NCBI GenBank assembly: GCA_041649895.1
Contig: JBAZMG010000009.1
Coordinates: 1 to 22,350, forward strand
DNA: 22,350 nucleotides
Origin: STD1-204 sp041649895
GTDB taxonomy: Bacteria > Patescibacteriota > Minisyncoccia > Minisyncoccales > Minisyncoccaceae
Reading direction: 5' to 3'
Shown here piece by piece: positions 1-6,193 of this stretch. Positions within the stretch are counted from its first letter, which is position 1. Each line of letters opens with the position of its first letter. The notes under the pieces were generated by a model. The model was not told the origin of the DNA, did not search any database, and saw only the letters and a list, made by a program, of their open reading frames with translations. Made by a program: the position numbers and the translations under genes.

Positions 1-18
1 AAAATATTATCCGCGCCC

Positions 19-46
19 TTGATTTTATCTGGTTTTTTGCTAAAAT
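19..46 (+). promoter_or_regulatory. Promoter of the tRNA cluster
   Basis: A -35 box TTGATT (19-24) and a -10 box TAAAAT (41-46) are separated by 16 bp. The expected start site lies a few bases before the first tRNA at 59, which fits a stable-RNA promoter. Confidence 0.6.
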
Positions 47-58
47 ACTAATATTCGC

Positions 59-129
59 AGCGGTTTAGAGGAGTAGTACCTCGCCAGTCTCATAAGCTGG
101 AGACCCTGGTGCAATTCCAGGAACCGCAA
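59..129 (+). tRNA. tRNA with CAT anticodon, initiator-like, atypical D and T loops
   Basis: The sequence folds as a cloverleaf. The acceptor is 59-65 with 122-128, the D stem GAGG/CCTC is 68-71 with 79-82, the anticodon stem is 84-88 with 96-100, the loop CTCATAA is 89-95 and the T stem CCTGG/CCAGG is 105-109 with 117-121. The first acceptor pair is an A·A mismatch and the D stem has A11:U24; both are initiator-like. The G29-G31 run of bacterial initiators is absent. The D loop (AGTAGTA) has no G18G19 and the T loop (TGCAATT) has G instead of U at position 55, so the usual elbow contacts are lost on both sides. No CCA is encoded. Identity as initiator Met is likely but not certain; the 5' end could be 60. 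Confidence 0.75.
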
Positions 130-158
130 CATTTTTGTGGGGCTTCTCGCTTCAATAT

Positions 159-230
159 GCCTGAGTAGCTCAGTGGTAGAGCACTCGTTTCATAAGCGAG
201 AGTGCGTGAGTTCGATCCTCACCTCAGGCA
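159..230 (+). tRNA. tRNA-Met (CAT)
   Basis: This is a canonical cloverleaf: acceptor GCCTGAG/CTCAGGC (159-165 with 223-229), T8-A9, D arm with GG in the loop, anticodon stem CTCGT/GCGAG around the loop TTCATAA, and T arm GTGAG-TTCGATC-CTCAC (206-222). The discriminator is A230 and CCA is not encoded. C11:G24 in the D stem is elongator-type. A tRNA-Ile with lysidine-modified CAT cannot be excluded from the anticodon alone. Confidence 0.9.
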
Positions 231-351
231 CATAGTATGAAATACATCAGTTTGAGGTGAGGAGAGAAGCCGCAACCGCGACGGCGGTGAGGCCGTACCG
301 GAGAGCGGTTTCAGCAGAAACCGACTCGATGGCGATCCTCACCTCAGGCAC
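213..351 (+). repeat. Direct repeat of the tRNA-Met 3' end, with an inverted copy between
   Basis: The 19 bases at 213-231 (T-loop end through acceptor of tRNA-Met) recur exactly at 333-351, 120 bp downstream, where two further bases complete a GCACCA end. Between them, GAGGTGAGGA at 254-263 is the exact reverse complement of 216-225 and 336-345. The helix 250-263/336-349 can reach 14 bp including wobble pairs, enclosing about 72 nt. This resembles an attachment-site duplication or a structured RNA; the sequence does not decide which. Confidence 0.75.
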
Positions 352-487
352 CACTTCGCTCGTCGAGACGAGCTACGCGGTGCAAGCACTTTAGAAAAAT
401 AAGTAGCCCCGAATAAAAATAAGCGAAGTGGTGTCCTGAGTTTTACGAAGGACTACCGAATAAAAATAGACAAAGTACAAATATTAT
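231..487. other. Repeat-rich spacer between tRNA-Met and tRNA-Asp
   Basis: I see no credible protein gene here. The spacer holds a second copy of the tRNA-Met 3' end (333-351), an inverted copy (254-263) that can pair with either, and inner hairpins at 281-296 and 306-323. It also holds a perfect palindrome-like hairpin CTCGTC-GA-GACGAG (359-372), inverted arms CCACTTCGCT/AGCGAAGTGG (351-360 and 422-431), GTCCT/AGGAC arms (433-437 and 449-453), and an imperfect direct repeat beginning CCGAATAAAAATA. Either a structured small RNA or scars of repeat insertion would explain it. Confidence 0.6.
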
Positions 488-561
488 GGATCCGTAGCGA
501 AATTGGTCATCGCGCCTCCCTGTCACGGAGGAGACTGCCGGTTCGAGTCCGGTCGGGTCCG
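488..561 (+). tRNA. tRNA-Asp (GTC)
   Basis: The cloverleaf is complete: acceptor GGATCCG/CGGGTCC (488-494 with 554-560), T8-A9, D arm with GG, anticodon stem CCTCC/GGAGG with loop CTGTCAC (anticodon GTC at 522-524), T arm 537-553 with TTCGAGT, and discriminator G561 as expected for Asp. CCA is not encoded. Confidence 0.95.
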
Positions 562-570
562 CCTTCGCCC

Positions 571-635
571 CGCCATAGCGGGCTACGGCGAGACACAGTC
601 CGCCAACAATCACAAAGCGAGACACAGTCCGCCAA
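571..635. repeat. Hairpin plus 19-bp direct repeat after tRNA-Asp
   Basis: A hairpin CGCC-a-TAGC-gg-GCTA-c-GGCG spans 571-590. It is followed by two exact 19-bp copies starting GCGAGACACAGTCC, at 588-606 and 617-635 (period 29). Each copy ends TCCGCCAA and so echoes the TCCGCC 3' end of tRNA-Asp. No coding sequence is visible in 562-772. Confidence 0.7.
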
Positions 636-665
636 AGAAGCCCGCGAAGGAGGGATAACTCAAAG

Positions 666-686
666 CCACCGAAAGGTGGTTTTTTG
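666..686 (+). terminator. Rho-independent terminator of the tRNA cluster
   Basis: Stem CCACC/GGTGG (666-670 with 675-679) has a GAAA tetraloop and is followed directly by a T run. It faces the plus strand and would end the tRNA transcript. Confidence 0.8.
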
Positions 687-726
687 TTTGCAATGCGCTC
701 CGGACTCGAACCAAGGAAGCTGCAAA

Positions 727-752
727 ATAAAAATCCGCACGAGGCGGATTTT
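727..752 (-). terminator. Terminator, probably bidirectional
   Basis: AAAATCCGC and GCGGATTTT are inverted around a short ACGAG loop. Read on the minus strand the stem is followed by a T-rich run, placing it just downstream of the 773-1294 gene and at the end of the gat operon. The A/T arms would also let it work on the plus strand. Confidence 0.7.
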
Positions 753-772
753 GAGTTTTACAATATATAAAT

Positions 773-1294
773 TTAGATTATCTTCACTTGTTCGACGATC
801 TTTTTAACCTCGCCAAAGACTCTTTCGGCGGTTTCATCGTCCACATAATATGAAGGGTTGGTCTTTACTTTGTTCGCGAGCTCCATCAGTTCCGGAATAA
901 TTTCCGTATTCTCAACTTCCGCTTTATCCTGAATTTCCGAATACATTTCTTTAAGCTCTTTTCCTTCGTATTTCATAGTTTTAAACAGATCGAAAATTAA
1001 TCCTTCGGAATTGACTATGGCCAATCGATAATTCAATTGTCCTTTTTGCGACATTGCTTTTTCTATTTCCTTCCAGCGGTTAAAAAGAAAAGTATAATCA
1101 TCAAAATCCTGCTTGCTGAAAAAATCTTTGAACATTCTTTTCCTTTCACTTAACATCAAAACCTGCTTAATAACATAATAGATTATAAAATAAATAAAGA
1201 TCAAAGAAACAATGATAAAAACTATCTTAAAGGGTAGAAGATAACTTGTGAGTTCGGGCGAAGTTAAAAAATTGTTGATTTGTTCCAGGGACAT
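773..1294 (-). CDS. Hypothetical membrane-anchored protein
   Basis: I do not recognise this 173-residue protein. One strongly hydrophobic helix lies at about residues 20-45 (rich in I, V, F and Y), followed by a charged, mostly helical cytoplasmic part with many Lys and Glu. A single N-terminal anchor with a helical tail is the best structural reading. The ATG at 1294 lies 3 bp after the gatA stop, so it is probably the last gene of the gatC-gatA operon, with a terminator just beyond it. The position gives no clear functional clue: it shares nothing visible with the amidotransferase subunits and is not GatB. The whole-length open frame and matching base composition make it a credible gene. 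Confidence 0.8.
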   Translation of the reverse strand: MSLEQINNFLTSPELTSYLLPFKIVFIIVSLIFIYFIIYYVIKQVLMLSERKRMFKDFFSKQDFDDYTFLFNRWKEIEKAMSQKGQLNYRLAIVNSEGLIFDLFKTMKYEGKELKEMYSEIQDKAEVENTEIIPELMELANKVKTNPSYYVDDETAERVFGEVKKIVEQVKII

Positions 1295-1297
1295 ATT

Positions 1298-2725
1298 TTA
1301 ATTATAGTTTTTTTCAAAAGATTCGGCAATATCAAAGAGCCTGTTTTCCTCCAAAGTGGGGGCAATGATCTGCAAGCCGACCGGCAATCCGTTTACTTCG
1401 GCAATTGGTATTGAAATTCCCGGCAGCCCCGCTAAATTGACCGAAACCGTATAGATATCGGCCAGATACATTGCCAACGGGTCGTCCATTTTCTCGCCGA
1501 TCTTAAAGGGCAAGCAGGGCGAGGTCGGACCCATGATCACATCGACTTGTTCATACGCTTTATCAAAATCTTTTTTAATAAGAGTTCGCACCTTTAATGC
1601 TTTTTTGTAATAAGCGTCGTAATAACCGGCGGACAAGGTGTAAGTGCCGAGCATTATTCTTTTCTTTACTTCTTGTCCGAATCCGATCGATCGGTTTTGC
1701 AGATAAAAATCGATAAGGTCATCGGTCTTTTCCGGCGCAACCATTTCCCCGTAGCGTATTCCGTCAAAACGCGCCAAGTTGGCACTGGCTTCCGCCGGGG
1801 CAATAATATAATAACAAGCGAGGGCGTAAGGTGTGTGGGGTAAGCTGATCTCTTGAATTTGAGCGCCTTGTTTTTCGTAAAAAGCGATCGCGTCTTTAAC
1901 AGATCTTTCCACTTCTTTGTCCAAGCCTTTGCCAAAATATTCTTTCGGCAAACCAATTTTTAAATTCTTAATATTAAAATCATCAGCATGGGTCATAACA
2001 TCCATACTTGTGGAATCCATCTTGTCCCTTCCTTTTATTTCATTAAATATGATCTTGCAATCCTCGGAATTCTTAGCGAACGGTCCGATCTGATCCAGGG
2101 ATGAAGCGTAAGCGATCAATCCGTATCTTGAAACTGTTCCGTATGTGGGCTTTAAACCCGTGACTCCGCAAAATGAAGCGGGCTGGCGGATGGATCCGCC
2201 GGTGTCCGACCCCAGGGCGAAAACGCACATATCCGAGGCCACCGCGGCCGCTGAGCCACCGGAAGAACCGCCCGGGACATAGTCCAAATCGCGAGGATTC
2301 TTGGTCGGGAAGAAAGCTGATTTTTCACAAGAAGAGCCCATCGCGAATTCATCCATATTGGTCTTGCCCAAGATCACCGCTCCCCTGTCTTTTAATTTTT
2401 TTATTACCGTCGCGTCATAAGGAGCCGTATAATCAGCGAGAAACTTTGATCCGGCGGTGCATTTTTCCCCCTCGACCATCATATTATCTTTGATCGCGCA
2501 AGGGATCCCCGTTAGAATCGAGGCTTCGCCACGCGCAATCATTTTGTCCGCGTCTTCGGCCTGTTTTAACGCCAAGCCTTCGGTTAAAGAAATATAAGCG
2601 TTTATTTTTTTGTCCGCGTCTTTGATCTTATCAAAAAAAGACTTCGTCAATTCAAGTGATGAAAATGTTTTTCCATCCAGTCCTGAGCGAGCTTGTTTAA
2701 TTGTCAGCTTTGTGAGATCGATCAT
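1298..2725 (-). CDS. gatA: Aspartyl/glutamyl-tRNA amidotransferase subunit A
   Basis: GatA is the glutaminase/amidase subunit of the GatCAB complex. It releases ammonia from Gln so that Glu-tRNA(Gln) or Asp-tRNA(Asn) can be amidated. The 475-residue length is normal. The amidase-signature Ser-cisSer-Lys triad is visible as Lys79 (in PCAIKDN), Ser154 (in PGGSSGGS) and Ser178 (in SDTGGSIRQP), which are also the positions described for the Staphylococcus enzyme. The start codon overlaps the gatC stop as ATGA, implying translational coupling. gatB is not in the window. The upstream gltX supports a role in the indirect Gln-tRNA route. Confidence 0.97.
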   Translation of the reverse strand: MIDLTKLTIKQARSGLDGKTFSSLELTKSFFDKIKDADKKINAYISLTEGLALKQAEDADKMIARGEASILTGIPCAIKDNMMVEGEKCTAGSKFLADYTAPYDATVIKKLKDRGAVILGKTNMDEFAMGSSCEKSAFFPTKNPRDLDYVPGGSSGGSAAAVASDMCVFALGSDTGGSIRQPASFCGVTGLKPTYGTVSRYGLIAYASSLDQIGPFAKNSEDCKIIFNEIKGRDKMDSTSMDVMTHADDFNIKNLKIGLPKEYFGKGLDKEVERSVKDAIAFYEKQGAQIQEISLPHTPYALACYYIIAPAEASANLARFDGIRYGEMVAPEKTDDLIDFYLQNRSIGFGQEVKKRIMLGTYTLSAGYYDAYYKKALKVRTLIKKDFDKAYEQVDVIMGPTSPCLPFKIGEKMDDPLAMYLADIYTVSVNLAGLPGISIPIAEVNGLPVGLQIIAPTLEENRLFDIAESFEKNYN

Positions 2726-3006
2726 TTTCCTAATATTTTTTTAACTTCCAAATAATTATTTTTGGTATGGGGCATCAATTTCAGAATTGCTTCGTTATTT
2801 TGATCACAGGGCTCGTCCTCGCGGAAAACATTTTTATCTATGGAAAGATTGGCTGTTTCCTCTATTTTTGAGGCATCTAATTCGGACAACTTGTTTACGT
2901 AATCCAAAATCGAGGAAAAATCTTTTTCCATTTTTTGAAGCTCCTCCTCGTTCAATTTCAAGTAGGAAAGTTTCGCTATTTTTTTTACGTCGTCGTTCGA
3001 TATCAT
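2722..3006 (-). CDS. gatC: Aspartyl/glutamyl-tRNA amidotransferase subunit C
   Basis: This is the 94-residue GatC subunit, the small protein that wraps around and stabilises GatA and GatB. The family pattern is clear: an N-terminal helix with DDVKKIAKLSYLKL, then an acidic helix with the LDYVNKLSELD core, and a C-terminal NNYLEVKKIL segment. The length is typical. It is the first gene of the gatC-gatA pair, with the ATGA overlap at its stop codon. A promoter-like pair (TTGCCC at 3037-3042 and TATTAT at 3014-3019 on the minus strand) lies directly upstream, so gatC may be transcribed separately from gltX. Confidence 0.96.
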   Translation of the reverse strand: MISNDDVKKIAKLSYLKLNEEELQKMEKDFSSILDYVNKLSELDASKIEETANLSIDKNVFREDEPCDQNNEAILKLMPHTKNNYLEVKKILGK

Positions 3007-3013
3007 ATTATGA

Positions 3014-3042
3014 ATAATATATTAATATTATGAATCGGGCAA
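3014..3042 (-). promoter_or_regulatory. Putative promoter of gatC-gatA
   Basis: On the minus strand TTGCCC (3037-3042) and TATTAT (3014-3019) are 17 bp apart, only 7 bp before the gatC ATG. The mRNA would be leaderless or nearly so. The 11-bp direct repeat ATATTATGAAT (3005-3015 and 3025-3035) overlaps it. Confidence 0.45.
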
Positions 3043-3043
3043 A

Positions 3044-3424
3044 TTATGATTTAGTCCAATTGGATGCCCATTTCCACGTGGACACGAAAGTGTCGAATAT
3101 TTGTTTTGGCAATTCCTTGATCTCGCGATTGAATTCGTCTTTTACCTCGGGCGCGTAAGCCTGAAACCATTGATCCGCTTTTTTTATCGAGTCTTCGAAA
3201 AAAGGTGCCGCCGAGGCAGCCAAATTTTTGATTTCGTCCATTGGCAACGATTTCGATATTTTATTCATAAGGTCGTTAACCACATCATTCTTTATTTCAA
3301 AAGGAACGGCTGTCTCCGGTTTGTCAATATTTTCGGTTTCGGCGAAAACCGACATCGAATAAGAAAATAAAAATACAAACGAGGTCAGGACGCAAAATAA
3401 TATTTTTAATTTTTCTTTTAACAT
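3044..3424 (-). CDS. Small secreted hypothetical protein
   Basis: This is an unrecognised protein of about 126 residues. The ATG at 3424 is preferred because it immediately precedes a clear Sec signal peptide: MLKEKLK, a hydrophobic core around LFCVLTSFVFLFSY, and a cleavage-like VFA before ETEN. The longer frame from 3469 would place 15 residues in front and overlap gltX by 35 bp. The mature part (about 95 residues) is predicted helical, with Trp residues near the C-terminus (WFQAY, STWKWASNW). No lipobox or cell-wall-binding motif is seen. It starts 10 bp after the gltX stop and is probably cotranscribed with it. The function is unknown. Confidence 0.7.
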   Translation of the reverse strand: MLKEKLKILFCVLTSFVFLFSYSMSVFAETENIDKPETAVPFEIKNDVVNDLMNKISKSLPMDEIKNLAASAAPFFEDSIKKADQWFQAYAPEVKDEFNREIKELPKQIFDTFVSTWKWASNWTKS

Positions 3425-3434
3425 ATTTAAGGAA

Positions 3435-5003
3435 TTAATCGCGCGATACAAGTTCAATCGCCTTTTCAAGCCTTTTTAATGTTTTCTCTTTGCCCAGCGC
3501 CTCGGCCACTTCCATCGGCCCGGCAGAATTCTTTTTGCCGGTTAACGCCACGCGTAAGGGCCACAAAAGATTGCCCCTGTTTGGCATTTTTTCCGCCACG
3601 GGCATTAGGGCGGCCTCCAATTTTTCTTTAACAAAATCTTTGTCCGTGATATCGTTTAAAATCTTGATCGCTGTTCTCAAGGAATCGATCAATTCTTCTT
3701 TTGTCATTTGTTTCCATTGCAAAAGTTCCCGTTCGTACGACAGATCAGAGACAAAAAACAAATCAACCAATTCGATAATTTCAGAAAGCTTTTTCAATCT
3801 CTCATGGTAAAGACTGATGATCATCTCCAATTTGTCCCGGCCGAACTCCTCGCCCGTTGCTTTTATTAAATACGAAGTAAATGATCTCTTTTCGATCAGA
3901 CCGGCTCTTTCGAGATATGGGATCAGCAGATCGGTCAGTTCCTTAATCGATTTTTTTCGAATATAGTAGCCGTTTATCCAATCCAATTTTTCTATGTTAA
4001 AGATGGCTCCGGCTTTTTGTATTTTTTCTATCGAAAAGTCATTGATCAGGTCGACGAGAGTGTATATTTCTTTTTCCGTCCCCGGATTCCAGCCAAGAAA
4101 GGCGATAAAATTGATCATAGCTTCGGGCAAATATCCCTCTTCCGCGTATTTCGCGATCGAGGTTTCTCCGGTTCGTTTTGAAAGTTTTTTTCTGTCGGTT
4201 CCCAAGATAAGGGGCAAATGAGCGTATGTCGGCTGTTTCAAGTCAAGGGCCTTGATCAGCATTATTTGTTTTGGCGTGTTAGAGAGGTGTTCTTCACCGC
4301 GAATAACGTGACTGATTTCCATCTCGTGGTCATCAACCACAACCACAAAATTATAAAGCGGGCTATCAAGATCCTTGGCAATGACAAAATCACCCAAAAT
4401 ATCAGAGTTGAATTCTATTTTTCCGTAAACCAGATCAGTGATGTTGATCTTTTGGTTCATCGGACAGCGAAAACGAATGACTGAATTTTTTCCCTGACTC
4501 AGACACTCTTCCGCTTCTTTGCGGGTGAGGTCGCGGCATTTTCCGCGATAGACCGGGGGTTCGCCCAGGGACATTAGATTTTGTTTTTGGGCTTCGACCT
4601 CTTCCCTGGTGCAAAAACAATAATAGGCCTTATCTTCGTCGATCAATTGCTGTAAATATTTTCGATAAAGATCTTTACGCTCGCTTTGCCTGTAGGGAGC
4701 GTGCTGGCCCACATAGCCGAGTTCATAATCTTTGAAATTAATTTCTTGCTGATCTTGCAATGCCGGGCCCTCATCCCAATTTATGCCGAGCCATTCAAAA
4801 TCTTTGATCAGCTCGTATTCCCATTCTTTTTTTGATCTTTCCGTATCCGTATCCTCAATGCGCAAAATAAAATCGCCTTTGTTCTTTTTGCTAAAAAGGT
4901 AATTGAACAAGGCTGTCCTTACACCGCCGACGTGAAGAGGTCCGGTCGGCGAAGGCGCGAATCTGGTTCGGATCATTAAATTTTCTTCTTTTTTAGGTGT
5001 CAT
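3435..5003 (-). CDS. gltX: Glutamyl-tRNA synthetase
   Basis: This class I aminoacyl-tRNA synthetase charges tRNA(Glu) with glutamate. The HIGH-type motif is PSPTGPLHVGG near residue 17 and the KMSKS-type motif is DRKKLSKRTG near residue 270. The C-terminal anticodon-binding region ends in the family-typical RVALTGKKNSAGPMEVAEALG. The length of 522 is slightly above normal because of the first nine residues. ATG at 4976 (MIRTRFAPSPTG) would be the standard N-terminus, but ATG at 5003 lies 1 bp after the murG stop and is kept for coupling. With gatC and gatA just downstream, it is probably non-discriminating (also charging tRNA(Gln)); this is an inference from context. Confidence 0.96.
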   Translation of the reverse strand: MTPKKEENLMIRTRFAPSPTGPLHVGGVRTALFNYLFSKKNKGDFILRIEDTDTERSKKEWEYELIKDFEWLGINWDEGPALQDQQEINFKDYELGYVGQHAPYRQSERKDLYRKYLQQLIDEDKAYYCFCTREEVEAQKQNLMSLGEPPVYRGKCRDLTRKEAEECLSQGKNSVIRFRCPMNQKINITDLVYGKIEFNSDILGDFVIAKDLDSPLYNFVVVVDDHEMEISHVIRGEEHLSNTPKQIMLIKALDLKQPTYAHLPLILGTDRKKLSKRTGETSIAKYAEEGYLPEAMINFIAFLGWNPGTEKEIYTLVDLINDFSIEKIQKAGAIFNIEKLDWINGYYIRKKSIKELTDLLIPYLERAGLIEKRSFTSYLIKATGEEFGRDKLEMIISLYHERLKKLSEIIELVDLFFVSDLSYERELLQWKQMTKEELIDSLRTAIKILNDITDKDFVKEKLEAALMPVAEKMPNRGNLLWPLRVALTGKKNSAGPMEVAEALGKEKTLKRLEKAIELVSRD

Positions 5004-5004
5004 T

Positions 5005-6126
5005 TTAATTTAAAAATTGGAGGAGCGTTTGCGCTATCACTTTGGCGGCTTCGGGCCTGCTCCAGTTTACGGCCGCGCGCGCCATCGCGTTCAGATCGCC
5101 GAATTTTACAAGGTCGATCAGTTTTTCCAGAAAAAAGTTCGGTTTCAGGTTTCCTTCTTCGATAACGATACAGGCGCCCGTTTTGGCATACGCGTAAGCG
5201 TTTTTCGCTTGGTGGTTTTGGGCGGCTTCGGGAAGAGGAATCAATATACTCGCTCTGCCGAACGCGGCAATCTCCGCGATCGTACCCGCGCCGGCTCTCG
5301 CGACCACGCATTTGGCCGCGGCAAGAGCGTGCTTGAATTCGTTTTCTTCCAAAAATGGATAAATATGATAGCCGGATCGTAATTCTTCCGGAACCAGCGC
5401 CACGGATTCGTCCTTGATATTTTCAAAATCTTTTTGTCCGGTTTGATGGATCAATTCGAAATTTGTCAGTAGTTGCGGCAGTATTTCCAGGACGAGATCA
5501 TTGATTCGCGTGCTTCCTTGCGATCCACCCAAGATCGTTATTATCGGTTTGCCGGTTGTTAACTTTAATATTTGTCTGGTTTCATTCACATTCACCTCCA
5601 ATAATTCTTCCCTGATCGGATTGCCGGTAAAAACCATTTTTTTCAAAGGGAATGATTCGGTTTGATTGATCGGAAATGAAACAAAGATCATCCGGCTCAA
5701 TTTTCCAAGCAATCTGTTTGCTAATCCCGGAACAGAATCAGATTCGTGCAAAAATATCGGGATCTGTAAAACCCAGCCGGCGATTACCGCGGGCACGGAA
5801 CCATAGCCTCCTTTGCTCACGATTATATCCGGGGCGGTAAAGAAAAGGATCAAAAACGCCTGAATCGTTCCCAAAGGAATTTTAATAAAAATATCAAATA
5901 TATTTTGCAATATCGACACGGGCGTCAAATATCTCCTGGCCTTTCCGGATAAAATAAAATAGGTCTTGATTCCTTCTTCAAAAAGGGCTTTTGAGGCAAA
6001 TCCGTCACGCGGCCCCATATACGAAAATTCGGCATCACTCGGGTGCGTCTTTTTTATTTCTCGCGTAATGGCGATCAGGGGAAAAATATGTCCTCCGGTT
6101 CCACCCCCAGTAAACAGTATTTTCAT
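5005..6126 (-). CDS. murG: UDP-GlcNAc:undecaprenyl-PP-MurNAc-pentapeptide GlcNAc transferase
   Basis: MurG is a peripheral inner-membrane GT28 glycosyltransferase that converts lipid I to lipid II. The N-terminal GGGTGGHIFP loop, the GGYGSVPAVIAG and HESDSVPG motifs of the acceptor domain, GNPIR, ILGGSQGSTRIND of the donor domain, and the RAGAGTIAEIAAFGRASILIP and EAAQNHQ nucleotide-sugar motifs are all present. The length of 373 is typical. The upstream gap of 67 bp to ftsW carries a promoter-like element, and gltX follows after 1 bp. Confidence 0.97.
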   Translation of the reverse strand: MKILFTGGGTGGHIFPLIAITREIKKTHPSDAEFSYMGPRDGFASKALFEEGIKTYFILSGKARRYLTPVSILQNIFDIFIKIPLGTIQAFLILFFTAPDIIVSKGGYGSVPAVIAGWVLQIPIFLHESDSVPGLANRLLGKLSRMIFVSFPINQTESFPLKKMVFTGNPIREELLEVNVNETRQILKLTTGKPIITILGGSQGSTRINDLVLEILPQLLTNFELIHQTGQKDFENIKDESVALVPEELRSGYHIYPFLEENEFKHALAAAKCVVARAGAGTIAEIAAFGRASILIPLPEAAQNHQAKNAYAYAKTGACIVIEEGNLKPNFFLEKLIDLVKFGDLNAMARAAVNWSRPEAAKVIAQTLLQFLN

Positions 6127-6154
6127 AAAAAAATCTTATAGTCTTTCTTGTTTT

Positions 6155-6183
6155 ACTATAGTATTTTTTAACGATTTTAACAA
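6155..6183 (-). promoter_or_regulatory. Putative murG promoter with overlapping inverted repeat
   Basis: On the minus strand TTGTTA (6178-6183) and TATAGT (6155-6160) are 17 bp apart. The -10 box is one arm of an inverted repeat TATAGT/ACTATA (6137-6142 and 6155-6160), a possible regulator site or chance AT symmetry. Confidence 0.5.
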
Positions 6184-6193
6184 GGTTTTGCCT

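Noticed and set aside
250..349. A group I intron or a known RNA (RNase P, SRP, tmRNA)
   Set aside because: None of the conserved cores of these RNAs is visible; only the long terminal helix and small hairpins can be supported.
275..353. A second tRNA ending at the CCA-like 351-353
   Set aside because: There is no matching 5' acceptor or T stem; only the 3' end copy is present.
443..625. Minus-strand open frame of 60 codons
   Set aside because: It covers tRNA-Asp and the hairpin repeats; its sequence is the tRNA antisense.
5000..5311. Arg/Ser-rich open frame in murG
   Set aside because: It is an out-of-frame shadow of murG with unnatural composition.
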